From assembly GCF_003590335.1 (NCBI RefSeq), contig NZ_MIET01000023.1, positions 1 through 64,000 of the forward strand: DNA of 64,000 bases, given 5' to 3'. How positions within the stretch are numbered: position 1 is the stretch's first letter; every line of letters starts with the position of its first letter. The position numbers and the translations under genes are program-made. This DNA is from Pseudoalteromonas sp. MSK9-3 (GTDB taxonomy: Bacteria; Pseudomonadota; Gammaproteobacteria; Enterobacterales; Alteromonadaceae). The notes beneath the pieces are model-generated. The model saw only the letters and a program-made list of their open reading frames with translations, had not been told where the DNA came from and did no database searches. Shown piece by piece: positions 24,969-35,531 of this stretch.

Positions 24969-26288
24969 TCATACCCATGTCAGTATGGCGGCAATGACCA
25001 CACCAGAAACAAGCAGTTGTAACAAGCAAAAACCCATAATATCTCTCGCCTTCAACCCGGCGATTGCCAACACTGGCAATGCCCAAAATGGTTGAATCAA
25101 ATTAGTCCATGCATCACCCCAAGCAACTGCCATGGCAACACGCGGGATCTCAGCGCCCAACATTTCTGCTGCAGGTAATACGATCGGGGCTTGAATTGCC
25201 CATTGTCCGCCGCCGGAGGGAATGAAAATATTGACTAGCCCCGCACTCATAAAGCTCCAAAAGGGCAATGTATCAGCGGTGCTGATCGCGACAAAGGCAC
25301 GTGAAATTTGTTGTGCTAAGCCTGAGTCGACCATGACCGCCATGATACCAGCGTAAAATGGAAATTGAATAACGATCCCTGCACCGCCGGGCATCGCGTT
25401 TTGTAAACTGTTTAATAAGTTTGCGGGAGTTTTATGCAATAGAATCGCTAAGAATAAAAATATGCCAATGACGCTATTTAAATTAAGGTCATTATTTTCA
25501 ATAAAGAAGTAGTACGCTAAATACGTGCAGCCGAGCAGACCAACTGTGCTGCCAAGCCAAGGGTTATGTTCAAGCTTTTGTGCAGGTGTCATGTGTGTTG
25601 TTGGTGAGGTGGTATCGGGGTTTGTATCTGCTAATTTATGTTTATCTATAATGACTTGCTTCTCTGACGGTGGCAGTAAGCAAGCATTTAAAATGGGCAT
25701 GATGATCAGCATAGCGATCAACAATATGATATTAAACGGTGCAAATAGTGTATGCGCTGTTTCAACCACGCCAATATCCGCCACAGAGAAGTGCCCAGCT
25801 GTAGCGATTGTTAAAGGTACTGAGCCAGATAACCCGCCATGCCATACGATGAATCCAGAGTATGCGCTAGCAACTAACACCCGATAATCTACATTAATGT
25901 GTTTTGCAAGAGCCTTGGCAAACAGTGCACCAACTACCAGCCCAAACCCCCAGTTTATCCAGCTTGCTAACATATATATTACGGTGATGAGAATGATTGC
26001 AACCGTGGGGGTTTTAGCTTTTTGAGCCAGTTTATCAAGGGCACGAATACATACTGGAGTGCTTGCTAACATATATCCTGAAAGTAGCACCAGCAGCATT
26101 TGCATGGCGAATGTGAGCAATGTCCACAGTCCTTTACCCCAGGCATTGATGGCATCTATCGGTGTAAAAGGCGTGACGGTACTGGCTAAAATGAGTACGA
26201 TAAGCGTGAGGAGTAATACAAACACATATGGATCGGGTAAGTAGCGCTCAACCAAATTGGTCAAGGGACGAGTGAGTCGGTAAAACAT
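24969..26288 (-). CDS. atoE: Short-chain fatty acid transporter, AtoE family
   Basis: 439 residues with about 12 predicted helices. The segments LVERYLPDPYVFVLLLT, WGKGLWTLLTFAMQM and NIFIPSGGGQWAIQAP are highly typical of AtoE (SCFA_trans) proteins, which take up short-chain fatty acids such as acetoacetate or butyrate. A hydrophilic loop is present near residue 215-235. No ato catabolic genes are adjacent, so the substrate is uncertain. Confidence 0.88.
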   Translation of the reverse strand: MFYRLTRPLTNLVERYLPDPYVFVLLLTLIVLILASTVTPFTPIDAINAWGKGLWTLLTFAMQMLLVLLSGYMLASTPVCIRALDKLAQKAKTPTVAIILITVIYMLASWINWGFGLVVGALFAKALAKHINVDYRVLVASAYSGFIVWHGGLSGSVPLTIATAGHFSVADIGVVETAHTLFAPFNIILLIAMLIIMPILNACLLPPSEKQVIIDKHKLADTNPDTTSPTTHMTPAQKLEHNPWLGSTVGLLGCTYLAYYFFIENNDLNLNSVIGIFLFLAILLHKTPANLLNSLQNAMPGGAGIVIQFPFYAGIMAVMVDSGLAQQISRAFVAISTADTLPFWSFMSAGLVNIFIPSGGGQWAIQAPIVLPAAEMLGAEIPRVAMAVAWGDAWTNLIQPFWALPVLAIAGLKARDIMGFCLLQLLVSGVVIAAILTWV

Positions 26289-26476
26289 GGCAGAACATCC
26301 TAGTTTTTTGTTTTATCTTAACTAACTTTTTAACCAAAAGTTAGTGTAATACACTAATTCATAAGATTGAGTTAAGTTTTTTACTTTCTAAGTTTCTGAT
26401 TATTATATAAAATTATATTGGCACGAAAGCTGTATTATCAGAGATAGGTTATTATTTTTATTTATAAGAGGTTGCC

Positions 26477-26716
26477 ATGGCAGGACAAGGTTCAGGCGGC
26501 AATGTGATCGCCGCAATATGTAATATTTTCTTCCCAGGTTTAGGACAATTAGTACAAGGGCGTATTTTTTCGGCTATTCTATTTTTTGTTTTTTGGGTTA
26601 TTTCGGGTGCGTTAACGTGGATCCTTATCGGTTGGGTAATGTTACCAATTGTTTATATTTGGGCAATTATTGATGCGGCTAAATATAGAGATTATTCAGG
26701 GTATGAGCGCCGTTAG
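26477..26716 (+). CDS. Small two-helix membrane protein
   Basis: 79 residues, AGAGGT before the ATG. A Gly-rich start, then FFPGLGQLVQGR and two hydrophobic segments ending in IWAIIDAAKYRDY. The pattern PGLGQLxxG...WxxIDA is seen in TM2-like small membrane proteins; function unknown. The last 21 bases overlap the end of the convergent AEC transporter gene. Confidence 0.75.
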   Translation: MAGQGSGGNVIAAICNIFFPGLGQLVQGRIFSAILFFVFWVISGALTWILIGWVMLPIVYIWAIIDAAKYRDYSGYERR

Positions 26717-27607
26717 CCATACACTGAGTGTAAAAACACTAAGCAGTGTTGAAAGCGCAACACTGCTTGCCATCACTGCTTGCTGTGTGCCTAGTTGGCG
26801 AGCAACTAAATAAGCATTAACCCCCAAAGGTGACGCACTCATAAGCGTGACAACTGCGACTATTTTTATATCTAATTCAAATCCCCATCTTGCTAATGCA
26901 TATACACCACAAGGTAAAACGACGAGCTTAGTCATGCTCAGCACGAGAGCTTGTTGCCAAGCTTGTTTTATGGCGTAGTTAACAAGGCTGCCACCTAGTA
27001 CAAATAATGCGCCAGCTATAGCGGGTTGGGCAAGTAATGACAGTGCGGACTGTAGTGGGTCTGGCATTGGGATACTGAGCGAATTAGCCAATAAACCGGC
27101 ACTGATACTAAGTACAATAGGATTAACAAATAACGGCTTAATTAAATCAATAAAGCGACGCTCTTGTTTAGTGGAGCAGGCAAAGGTGAGTGCGAATAAC
27201 AAGGCGCTATGGAATGTGATAATAATAAATACTAGCGCACCATATTGGGCCCCTAAACTTGTGATAATAATAGGCAAACCAACGAGAACAGTATTGGAGT
27301 ACGTGCAACCGAGTGCCAATACAGCCGAGTCTGAGAGTGTCATATTTTTTAGTATTTTAAATAACACAACACATAGAACATAAATGAGAAATACAGGACC
27401 ATAAAAACTGAGCATGACGTTAGCAGAAAGCACTTGGCTTAAATCAGCTTGATACATACTGATAAATAAATAAGTTGGAATAGCGATGTTGAAAAAAAAG
27501 TGACGAAGCCCGTTAAAATGTTCAGTTGATAGCAGTTTTAACTTTGCACATATAAACCCGATAAGGGCAACAAAGACCAATGGAAACAAAATACTTAACG
27601 GTTGCAT
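26696..27607 (-). CDS. AEC family transporter (auxin efflux carrier-like)
   Basis: 303 residues from the ATG at 27607; an upstream in-frame TTG adds a non-membrane extension that is unlikely. About ten helices in two inverted halves, with family landmarks such as SNTVLVGLPI, NPIVLSISAGL and MSASPLGVNAYLVARQ. Bacterial members export or import small organic acids or amino acids (MdcF, YfdV); the substrate here is not predictable. Confidence 0.85.
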   Translation of the reverse strand: MQPLSILFPLVFVALIGFICAKLKLLSTEHFNGLRHFFFNIAIPTYLFISMYQADLSQVLSANVMLSFYGPVFLIYVLCVVLFKILKNMTLSDSAVLALGCTYSNTVLVGLPIIITSLGAQYGALVFIIITFHSALLFALTFACSTKQERRFIDLIKPLFVNPIVLSISAGLLANSLSIPMPDPLQSALSLLAQPAIAGALFVLGGSLVNYAIKQAWQQALVLSMTKLVVLPCGVYALARWGFELDIKIVAVVTLMSASPLGVNAYLVARQLGTQQAVMASSVALSTLLSVFTLSVWLTALIP

Positions 27608-27713
27608 AAACAATCTAGGTGAAAATGAAAACACTATTATCCGCGCTCTAGTTGTACAGAACAAGCACTTGCACAGTATAATAACAGGGTTAATAGGTAA
27701 ATAAGGTTGAATT

Positions 27714-28082
27714 TTGGAGTATCAATTTATCCGCGACCCCATTACGGGGTTTAAAGTCAAGATTAGCGATGAGCAAGCACTTATTGCGCGTTGGTTAAAT
27801 GAAGAGCTTGATAACAGTGAAGTAGCTGATTTATTGGCGCGATGTGCAGCAATGACAAAAGGCCAAGCTGCTTGGGTTCGATTAGGCAGTGAAATACGCT
27901 TTACGTTAAATACAGAGGAAGCGTTATTTGAAGCGCATGCGTTATTTCAAGAGGGTGATGATATTAGCCAGTACGCAGATGATGCGCTAGCGCTGGATGA
28001 TCATGGTCTAGTTGCGGGATGTGGCTTTGAAGATTTTGTTGATCTATTGACCGCATGGCAGCAATTTATTACTGGTCGTTAG
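27714..28082 (+). CDS. yacL: YacL, UPF0231 family
   Basis: 122 residues, TTG start with AAGG upstream. It starts MEYQFIRDPITG and ends CGFEDFVDLLTAWQQF, matching E. coli YacL in length and at both ends (MDYEFLRDITG; CGVEDFLQVV). It is acidic and cytosolic. No function is established. It is a single gene, followed by a hairpin shared with the convergent oxygenase. Confidence 0.85.
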   Translation: MEYQFIRDPITGFKVKISDEQALIARWLNEELDNSEVADLLARCAAMTKGQAAWVRLGSEIRFTLNTEEALFEAHALFQEGDDISQYADDALALDDHGLVAGCGFEDFVDLLTAWQQFITGR

Positions 28083-28094
28083 CCTAAAAGTCAT

Positions 28095-28118
28095 AACCCA
28101 CATATTACGATGTGGGTT
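28095..28118. terminator. Bidirectional hairpin between yacL and the oxygenase gene
   Basis: AACCCACAT (28095-28103) pairs perfectly with ATGTGGGTT (28110-28118) over a 6-base loop. It overlaps the stop codon of the minus-strand oxygenase and probably ends both transcripts, although T-runs are short. Confidence 0.6.
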
Positions 28119-28809
28119 GTCCATAAATTTGTTCCGCTCGATTAAATAGCACCCAAGAAGTTAAAATATACTTATCGTTAGAAACGGGTTTGTTGCCACG
28201 GTGTGTATGCGTGAAGTAACCTGGTGCTATCACCATTGTGCCTTTTTTAGGCGCGATTTTTTTGTTTTGATATACAAACTCAGTTTCGCCACCGTCTTGC
28301 ACATCATTCAAGTAAAACATAAACAACAGAACACGATGTAATGCTTCGTTATGCCCAAGCTGGGGGTAAACTTCACTATGCCAGTACGGATAACCTCCTT
28401 TATTAACCTCATATTTTTGTGCCTGAATGGAACCTAAGCGGAATAGCTGTTGGGTAAGCAGGTGTATTTGCGGTTTGCCAACTTCATCAAAGTTATCAAC
28501 GGTTAAATCAACGGGTTGGCCTGTATTTGGATGATATACCTTTAAACCAAATGCACCAATCAACATAAAAAAATGCTCTTCAATGTATTGGAATACGTGT
28601 TGTGCTGTGACTTGTTGAATATGTTGTAAATGTTCGGCATATTCAGGGTGTGAATTTAAGTACAGATCTTGGCTTACTTTTTTGCTAAGGTCGACACCAC
28701 CTGATGTGGTCCCTTGTTGTAAGTGTGGGCTCTGCTCAAATGTAGTGATAAATTGATCACAAAACTCAGTACTTAGCGCGTTTTCATAAACGCGAATAAA
28801 ATCAGTCAT
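28105..28809 (-). CDS. 2-oxoglutarate/Fe(II) oxygenase, prolyl 4-hydroxylase-like
   Basis: 234 residues. The C-terminal jelly roll has YWHSEVYP (H144, E146), LLFMFYLNDVQDGGETEF, GTMVIAPGYFTHTHRG (distal histidine at about 201-203) and K213 for 2-oxoglutarate. The first metal motif is HxE rather than the usual HxD, an unusual but tolerated substitution in this superfamily. The target protein is unknown. It is divergent from the thioesterase gene, with 29 bases between the starts. Confidence 0.85.
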   Translation of the reverse strand: MTDFIRVYENALSTEFCDQFITTFEQSPHLQQGTTSGGVDLSKKVSQDLYLNSHPEYAEHLQHIQQVTAQHVFQYIEEHFFMLIGAFGLKVYHPNTGQPVDLTVDNFDEVGKPQIHLLTQQLFRLGSIQAQKYEVNKGGYPYWHSEVYPQLGHNEALHRVLLFMFYLNDVQDGGETEFVYQNKKIAPKKGTMVIAPGYFTHTHRGNKPVSNDKYILTSWVLFNRAEQIYGQPTS

Positions 28810-28838
28810 GACTGTACCTACATGTTATTGGAATTATT

Positions 28839-29225
28839 ATGCTGTCAGAAGTATTAATGCCTCGGTTTAGTGAAACCGACGTTTTAGGACATATCAACAA
28901 TACCGTACTCCCCGTTTGGTTTGAAGCCGCACGAGTGCCAATTTTTAAAATATTTACCCCAGACTTAAACCCACATGCATGGAAGCTGATTGTTGCCAAA
29001 ATTGAAGTCACGTTCAAAGGTGAGTTATTTTACGGCCAACCAGTGGAGATTAAAACGCATATTGAGAAGATTGGGACTAGCTCTTTTGTCATTTTACAGC
29101 AAGCTTGGCAACATGACGAATGCTGTGCGCAAGGTAAAACGGTTATGGTGCGTTACGATTTTGCACGTAAGTCAGCGCAGGCCCTAAGTACAGATGAGCG
29201 CGACGCTTTATCCGCACTGTTATAA
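28839..29225 (+). CDS. Acyl-CoA thioesterase, 4HBT hot-dog fold
   Basis: 128 residues. The N-terminal helix has RFSETDVLGHINNTVLPVWFE, the 4HBT motif in which the D-x-x-G-H-x-N segment carries the catalytic Asp and substrate contact. The family hydrolyses acyl-CoA or 4-hydroxybenzoyl-CoA type thioesters as a tetramer. It is single, divergent from the oxygenase. Confidence 0.88.
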   Translation: MLSEVLMPRFSETDVLGHINNTVLPVWFEAARVPIFKIFTPDLNPHAWKLIVAKIEVTFKGELFYGQPVEIKTHIEKIGTSSFVILQQAWQHDECCAQGKTVMVRYDFARKSAQALSTDERDALSALL

Positions 29226-29252
29226 ATTTTCAGCCATACGATAGAGGTGCCA

Positions 29253-30335
29253 TCATTTAGTTGATGTCACCTTAAACTGATGGCCAATTGCCGGAGATAT
29301 ACACGGTTTTACCGTGAAGGTATAACTGATTGAACCTTGGGTATTAGTGTGTTTCATAATTTCCAGTATTTCATAATCATTAAGCTCAACAACTCGACTG
29401 TCAGGTGTGAGCTGACATCGAGATTTGCTGTCGGCTTCTTGATCATAAATAAAGTTAGCAAGCACTTGCTGCCGCCACTGGAAAAAGCGCTCTGAGCGTG
29501 CTGTATTGTCTTTAATGGTAGAAAGGACGTCGTCTACGGTCTCTTGCGAATTTATATCATCTATTTCGATTGAGGAAGTGTTGATTTTGGGGGCTTCTTG
29601 TTCTTCTGTAATTGTAACGAGCGTTGAATCTGAGGGTTCATCTATATTAATTGCGATGTGTTTGTTTGATACCGTATTGACTAGGTCACTTACGATGAGA
29701 TTTACGCCGTGAGCTAACCCAGAACTACTTAAAAATAATGCCATATTCAGTGTTAACATAAAGCTTAAGGCGAAGCGAGCAATCCCTGTTGTAATAGGAA
29801 ACCTGTAGCATGGCGATTGCCATAATTTAGCCAATCCAAATGGCTTAATTAACAGCAAAAATAGAATATACAGTGGCATGAGTAATTGCAGTAACAACAA
29901 GGCACCCACGCTGGTGGTGATAAACCAAGTGGGTAATGAAAGCAGTACACTTAAATTATGTGTATACGGAAAATGGTCAGAACTTACTCCTGTTATGTCA
30001 TTGACGTGGCCAGCGGCTTGCACAAGCGCAAAGTTGGCTATAAACGCATAAAATAAAAATATCAGAGACTTGCCTGGTAAGCTGTCCCAAAAGTATAAGA
30101 ATTTAGGCCAGAATTCATGGATTAACCCGGCTAACACCAAAGTAGACACGATGAATAACGCAAATCCATTCGTGGAGTCAATCTCTGATATGGCTAAGGT
30201 GATATAAGTTGTACAGGCTAAAAAGTAGCTACGTTGTGCAAATGTGAGACTGTGCCAAAACGCTTGAAAACGCTCAGTATGAGCTCGTATAAAAGACGAT
30301 ATTGAGAAGGTATTGACGAGAGGTATTTGGCGCAT
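29253..30335 (-). CDS. Hypothetical multi-spanning membrane protein
   Basis: 360 residues from ATG 30335, which has AAGG five bases upstream. About five to six hydrophobic helices occupy residues 25-225, then a hydrophilic, acidic domain of about 135 residues with two cysteines (SRCQLTP, VKPCISP). No family recognised. It lies 11 bases or so downstream of the end region of uvrA on the same strand, so it could be transcribed with uvrA. Confidence 0.7.
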   Translation of the reverse strand: MRQIPLVNTFSISSFIRAHTERFQAFWHSLTFAQRSYFLACTTYITLAISEIDSTNGFALFIVSTLVLAGLIHEFWPKFLYFWDSLPGKSLIFLFYAFIANFALVQAAGHVNDITGVSSDHFPYTHNLSVLLSLPTWFITTSVGALLLLQLLMPLYILFLLLIKPFGLAKLWQSPCYRFPITTGIARFALSFMLTLNMALFLSSSGLAHGVNLIVSDLVNTVSNKHIAINIDEPSDSTLVTITEEQEAPKINTSSIEIDDINSQETVDDVLSTIKDNTARSERFFQWRQQVLANFIYDQEADSKSRCQLTPDSRVVELNDYEILEIMKHTNTQGSISYTFTVKPCISPAIGHQFKVTSTK

Positions 30336-30375
30336 AACGACCTTGTTATTGTTATTATGCGCCAATGATAGGTGC

Positions 30376-33195
30376 TTATAGTAAAGGCTTCAAGTATTTA
30401 CCTGTATGAGACGCTTCACATTGTGCGACTTCCTCAGGAGTACCTGCAATCAATATTTGACCGCCTCCAGCGCCGCCCTCAGGGCCAAGGTCAACAATCC
30501 AATCTGCCGTTTTAATCACATCTAGGTTGTGCTCAATGACCACTACGGTGTTACCGTGGTCACGCAATCTATGTAAAACAACCAAGAGCTGCTGAATATC
30601 ATGGAAGTGTAAGCCTGTAGTTGGCTCATCTAAGATATAAAGTGTTTTACCTGTATCCCGTTTTGATAATTCACGCGCCAATTTTACCCGTTGCGCTTCA
30701 CCACCTGAAAGTGTGGTTGCAGCTTGCCCTAATCGAATGTAAGACAGACCAACATCCATTAATGTTTGTAGCTTGCGGTTAATCGCTGGAATTTTTTCGA
30801 AGAAGCTATGCGCATCTTCAACAGTCATTTCTAGCACTTCATGAATATTTTTGTCTTTATAGAGCACTTCGAGCGTTTCACGGTTATAGCGTTTGCCTGT
30901 ACACACATCACACGGAACGTATACATCAGGTAAAAAGTGCATTTCTACTTTAATAACTCCGTCGCCTTGGCATGCTTCACAGCGTCCGCCCTTCACGTTA
31001 AAACTGAAGCGGCCCACTTTATAGCCGCGAGCACGCGCTTCTTGCGTGCCTGCAAAAAGTTCTCGAATAGCGGTAAAGATCCCGGTATAGGTCGCAGGGT
31101 TAGAGCGTGGGGTACGGCCAATAGGGCTTTGATCTATGTCGATAACTTTATCGAAATGGTCAAGGCCTTTGATTGCTTTGTGTGCGGCAGGCTCTGCGGT
31201 TGTTGCACCATTGAGCTCAGTATGTGCAAGCTTAAACAAGGTATCGTTGATTAAAGTAGATTTACCCGACCCAGATACTCCAGTAATACACGTCATTAGT
31301 CCAAATGGGATCTGTAGATCTACGTCTTTAAGGTTGTTTCCTGATGCGCCGAATAACTCCAGCCACTTCTCATTGGTTGGGTGTCGATTCTCTGGCACTG
31401 CGATACACTTTGCGCCACTCAAATATTGACCTGTGATTGAGTCAGGGTTCTTGAGAATATCATCGCGATTACCTTGTGCAATGACATAACCGCCATGCAC
31501 GCCGGCACCTGGCCCGATATCAATAATATGATCTGCGGCTCTGATCGCATCTTCATCGTGCTCTACTACAATCACGGTGTTACCTAAATCGCGTAAATGC
31601 GTGAGTGTACTCAGTAAACGATCGTTATCTCGTTGGTGCAGTCCAATAGATGGTTCATCTAGTACATACATAACGCCCACTAAGCCTGCACCGATTTGGC
31701 TTGCAAGGCGTATGCGTTGTGCTTCACCGCCAGATAGCGTATCAGCGCTGCGATCAAGTGATAGGTAATTTAGACCAACATTTATTAAGAAAGAAAGACG
31801 ATCGCGGATCTCTTTTAAGATCTTTTCAGCAATTTTAGCGCGTTGACCTGTGAGCTCTACCGATTGAAAAAAGTTCATAGATTCGCCAATACTCATATTG
31901 GTGATCATCGGTAGCGTTGTTTGACCAATAAATACATTGCGAGCTTCTTCGCGAAGACGAGAACCATTACAACTCGGACAAGCTTGATTAGTTTGGTACT
32001 TTGCCAACTCTTCTCTTACTGAACTTGACTCAGTTTCACGATAGCGGCGGTTCATGTTGTTTAACACGCCCTCAAATTCATGATTTCTGGTTATGAGATC
32101 GCCACGATCATTTCTATAATTGAAGGATATCTTGGTTTGCCCTGACCCTTCAAGCACAATGGTTTGCGCTTCTTGGCTAAGTTCACCAAACGGGACATCT
32201 AAGTCAAAGTTATAATGCTCTGCAACAGATTGCAGCATTTGAAAATAGTAAAAGCTGCGTTTATCCCACCCTTTGATTGCGCCGCCGCTGAGGCTTAGTT
32301 CTTTATTTTGTACTACTCGCTGTGGGTCAAAATACTGACGAACACCTAACCCATCACAGCTTTGACAAGCGCCTGCTGGATTATTGAATGAGAATAAGCG
32401 TGGCTCTAGCTCCATCATCGCGTAGCCGCACGTGGGACAAGCGAAGTTAGCTGAGAAAATAACCTCTTGGAAGTCTGCATCATCCATACTGGCGACCACA
32501 GCAATGCCACCAGATAGTTCAAGTGCTGTTTCAAATGATTCAGCTAAACGTTGTTGTAAACCATCTTTAATTTTAAAACGATCAACAACGACTTCTATGG
32601 TGTGTTTTTTCTGTAGTTCTAGTGTGGGAGGATCAGATAAATCGCATACTTCACCATCAATTCTCGCTCGAATGTACCCTTGACTTGCTAATTGTTCTAA
32701 AAGTTTAACATGCTCGCCTTTTCTGTCTTTAACGACCGGAGCAAGTAACATCATTTTACTGCCTTCAGGATATTCAAGCGCTGTATCAACCATTTGACTG
32801 ACAGTTTGAGCGGCCAAAGGTAAGTCATGTGTTGGGCATCGAGGTTCACCTACTCGGGCAAATAATAGCCTAAGATAATCATAAATCTCAGTAATGGTAC
32901 CTACGGTAGAACGCGGATTGTGCGATGTTGATTTTTGCTCGATAGAAATTGCAGGAGACAAGCCCTCGATATGATCAACATCGGGCTTTTCCATGAGTGA
33001 CAAAAACTGTCTGGCATAGGCTGAGAGTGATTCAACATAACGACGTTGACCTTCAGCATATAAAGTGTCGAATGCTAAAGATGATTTTCCAGAGCCTGAA
33101 AGGCCAGTGATCACGATAAGTTTATCGCGCGGTATGGTAAGCGATATATCTTTTAAATTGTGCGTGCGAGCGCCTCTGACTTCTATTTTATCCAT
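30376..33195 (-). CDS. uvrA: UvrA, excinuclease ABC subunit A
   Basis: 939 residues, the usual length. There are two ABC ATPase units with Walker [10 protein letters not shown] (about 31) and GVSGSGKST (about 640), two ABC signatures ([12 protein letters not shown] and [12 protein letters not shown]), and zinc-finger CxxC pairs (CPTCG...CQSC and CEAC...CDVC). UvrA finds bulky DNA lesions and loads UvrB in nucleotide excision repair. ssb lies on the opposite side about 2.3 kb away, the typical gammaproteobacterial neighbourhood. I could not find a good LexA box upstream. Confidence 0.98.
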   Translation of the reverse strand: MDKIEVRGARTHNLKDISLTIPRDKLIVITGLSGSGKSSLAFDTLYAEGQRRYVESLSAYARQFLSLMEKPDVDHIEGLSPAISIEQKSTSHNPRSTVGTITEIYDYLRLLFARVGEPRCPTHDLPLAAQTVSQMVDTALEYPEGSKMMLLAPVVKDRKGEHVKLLEQLASQGYIRARIDGEVCDLSDPPTLELQKKHTIEVVVDRFKIKDGLQQRLAESFETALELSGGIAVVASMDDADFQEVIFSANFACPTCGYAMMELEPRLFSFNNPAGACQSCDGLGVRQYFDPQRVVQNKELSLSGGAIKGWDKRSFYYFQMLQSVAEHYNFDLDVPFGELSQEAQTIVLEGSGQTKISFNYRNDRGDLITRNHEFEGVLNNMNRRYRETESSSVREELAKYQTNQACPSCNGSRLREEARNVFIGQTTLPMITNMSIGESMNFFQSVELTGQRAKIAEKILKEIRDRLSFLINVGLNYLSLDRSADTLSGGEAQRIRLASQIGAGLVGVMYVLDEPSIGLHQRDNDRLLSTLTHLRDLGNTVIVVEHDEDAIRAADHIIDIGPGAGVHGGYVIAQGNRDDILKNPDSITGQYLSGAKCIAVPENRHPTNEKWLELFGASGNNLKDVDLQIPFGLMTCITGVSGSGKSTLINDTLFKLAHTELNGATTAEPAAHKAIKGLDHFDKVIDIDQSPIGRTPRSNPATYTGIFTAIRELFAGTQEARARGYKVGRFSFNVKGGRCEACQGDGVIKVEMHFLPDVYVPCDVCTGKRYNRETLEVLYKDKNIHEVLEMTVEDAHSFFEKIPAINRKLQTLMDVGLSYIRLGQAATTLSGGEAQRVKLARELSKRDTGKTLYILDEPTTGLHFHDIQQLLVVLHRLRDHGNTVVVIEHNLDVIKTADWIVDLGPEGGAGGGQILIAGTPEEVAQCEASHTGKYLKPLL

Positions 33196-33323
33196 GCTGA
33201 CCTAACTACAAAGTTTAATGGCGATGATGATAGCGAAACAGTATCGCATAATTTGCGTAATATTAACGTATCTTTGCTAAACGAACTAAACTATTCAATA
33301 GGATCAATTTTCGAGTCGTTGTT

Positions 33324-34094
33324 TTGAATATTGCTCAGTGGTGTTGTATCAGCGTGTTAGCGTTCGCTTCTGGTTACGTTGTGGCCGCTGACTCTAATTG
33401 TGAATATGTCGTACGTTTTGAAGATTATGGTGCACAATCTAAATTAGATAAAGCGCTTAATTGGCATGGGCTAGATGTAGATTTTGCAAAAGCTTTGTTG
33501 GATGAAGTTCAATGTAATTATCGCTTTGTCAGTGTGCCTTGGGGGCGTGCACTTAAAATGCTAGAAATCGGCGAAATTGACATGATGTTGAGTGTTTCAA
33601 AAACAGCACAGCGGATGCATTATGCGTATTTTATTGGTCCTCAGCGTATGGAGACCATTGTATTTGCAATGAATACAGCCAGAATCTTTGAGGTACCCAA
33701 TATTGAAGCTTTGTTTACGTTATCATCACCTGTCGCGATTCAGCGAGATGCCTATTATGGTGAAGCGTTTGAAAAGCGTATGGTTCAAGAGCAAGACGTA
33801 GATAGTCATTTTATTTACGTGCCAGATAATCAGCTTAAGTTGAATCTATTACGGCATGGCCGGATCTCAGGGTTTTTAGAAGAAAAGTACAATATTTTAT
33901 ATCAGACTCAAAATAATCCTGACTTTATGTCGATCACACTTAGTCCTTTAGTAGTCAATGAAGAGCCCGTATATTATGCGTTTAGTAAGCGAACTATTAG
34001 TAAAGCGCAGTACCATAAATTAAAAGAAGCCTTTGCTGCGATTAAAAACTCCGGAAAATTAACCCAAATCTTAAAAAAGTATAAGTTAGACTGA
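33324..34094 (+). CDS. Periplasmic solute-binding protein (SBP_bac_3 family)
   Basis: 256 residues with a TTG start and signal peptide (ISVLAFASGYVVAA-DSN). The body shows the two-lobed family 3 pattern: WHGLDVDFAKALLDE, FVSVPWGRALKML, DMMLSVSKTAQR and a C-terminal helix AFAAIKNSGKLTQILKKY. No transporter genes are adjacent, so it may be a stand-alone receptor or co-factor for a distant permease, as is common in Alteromonadales. It is divergent from uvrA. Confidence 0.85.
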   Translation: MNIAQWCCISVLAFASGYVVAADSNCEYVVRFEDYGAQSKLDKALNWHGLDVDFAKALLDEVQCNYRFVSVPWGRALKMLEIGEIDMMLSVSKTAQRMHYAYFIGPQRMETIVFAMNTARIFEVPNIEALFTLSSPVAIQRDAYYGEAFEKRMVQEQDVDSHFIYVPDNQLKLNLLRHGRISGFLEEKYNILYQTQNNPDFMSITLSPLVVNEEPVYYAFSKRTISKAQYHKLKEAFAAIKNSGKLTQILKKYKLD

Positions 34095-34146
34095 GTTTTT
34101 TTGTTAGACTGTCGCGCGTTAAAGCTGGCTGACAAAAACGAGAAAT

Positions 34147-35514
34147 ATGTCCAATCACTCTTTAAATCCTTTAGAAAAACGTGCCGCAGTGTCGCTGGCA
34201 AGTGTCTTTGCATTTCGTATGCTTGGCTTGTTCATGCTGATGCCTGTTTTGGCTATTTATGGGCAGTCACTCGCGGACGTGTCTCCTATGTGGATAGGCT
34301 TGGCAATTGGTGCATACGGGCTCACACAAGCGTTATTGCAAATCCCAATGGGCTGGCTATCAGATAAGTTTGGCAGAAAGCCTATTATTATTGCAGGTTT
34401 GATTGTATTTGCTTTAGGGTCGGTTGTTGCGGCGACCGCTGAATCAATTTATTGGGTAACGGTAGGTCGCGCATTACAAGGTATGGGGGCAATAGCCAGT
34501 GCTTTGCTTGCATTAGCATCGGATTTGAGTCGTGATGAGCAACGGCCTAAAGTCATGGCCGTTATTGGTATGTGTATTGGGCTCAGCTTCGCGATCGCCA
34601 TGTTATTGGGCCCTATGGTTGCGGCATCATTTGGCATTGCGGGTGTATTTTGGTTAACAGCCATGCTGGCGTTATTAGGCATATTGATTATTGTTTTTGT
34701 GGTACCCAGCGCCATACAACGTGCACCAAAAGGCGACACAATGGCCACATTTAGTGATATTCGACGCTTGGTAAAAGATCCACAATTAGTACGACTAGAT
34801 ATTGGCGTGATGTTCTTGCACCTGACACTAACGACATTGTTTGTGGTGCTACCGGGTCAGCTTATTACCGGTGGACTTATTGCTGCTGAACACTGGCAGT
34901 TATATATTCCAGTGCTATTACTGGCATTTGTTTTTATGGCACCGCTGATGATGGTAGCGATTAAAAAAGGCAAAGAAAAAGCCGCCTTTTTAGCCAGCAT
35001 TGTATTATTAATAGTCAGTTCTATCAGCTTAGTAATTGCCGTTGATTCTATTATGGCTATCGCGCTGTGTATGTTACTTTATTTTGTTGCGTTTAATTTT
35101 CTAGAAGCGACGATGCCTGCGTTGGTTGCAAGGCTTGCGCCGGCAAACCAAAAAGGGTCAGCAATGGGGGTATTCTCATCTGGCCAGTTTTTTGGGGCAT
35201 TCCTTGGCGGTTTGTTAGGCGGTTATATTGCTGAGTTTGGAGAACCGCAGGGAGTATTTGCTGCGGTAGCCTGTATTGGGGTAATATGGTTGGTAATAGC
35301 ATGGAACATGCAGATCCCGCCAAAGAGTAAAATAATTAGTTTATCAGTGCCTTTATCTGACGTTGAAAAAGCGGCTGACATAGCGGATAAGTTAGTGATG
35401 TTACCGGGTGTGATTGAGGCAACAGTGGTGCGAGAAGAAAGTCGCAGTTACCTTAAAATTGATGACAAAATTTTTGATTTAAATCAGGCTAAGCAAGTGC
35501 TTGGCTTGCAATAG
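34147..35514 (+). CDS. MFS transporter, YajR-like with C-terminal ferredoxin-like domain
   Basis: 455 residues, 12 helices. MFS motif A appears as GWLSDKFGRKP in loop 2-3. After helix 12, a soluble domain of about 65 residues (SVPLSDVEKAADIADKLVML... to the C-terminus) resembles the YAM domain of E. coli YajR, which is the same length (456). Likely a drug/proton antiporter; the substrate is unknown. ssb starts 17 bases after its stop, so the two may share a transcript. Confidence 0.87.
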   Translation: MSNHSLNPLEKRAAVSLASVFAFRMLGLFMLMPVLAIYGQSLADVSPMWIGLAIGAYGLTQALLQIPMGWLSDKFGRKPIIIAGLIVFALGSVVAATAESIYWVTVGRALQGMGAIASALLALASDLSRDEQRPKVMAVIGMCIGLSFAIAMLLGPMVAASFGIAGVFWLTAMLALLGILIIVFVVPSAIQRAPKGDTMATFSDIRRLVKDPQLVRLDIGVMFLHLTLTTLFVVLPGQLITGGLIAAEHWQLYIPVLLLAFVFMAPLMMVAIKKGKEKAAFLASIVLLIVSSISLVIAVDSIMAIALCMLLYFVAFNFLEATMPALVARLAPANQKGSAMGVFSSGQFFGAFLGGLLGGYIAEFGEPQGVFAAVACIGVIWLVIAWNMQIPPKSKIISLSVPLSDVEKAADIADKLVMLPGVIEATVVREESRSYLKIDDKIFDLNQAKQVLGLQ

Positions 35515-35531
35515 AGTGAGGAGAAGGTGCC

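Noticed and set aside
30376..33323. LexA box upstream of uvrA
   Set aside because: No CTGT-N8-ACAG-like palindrome was found between 33196 and 33323.
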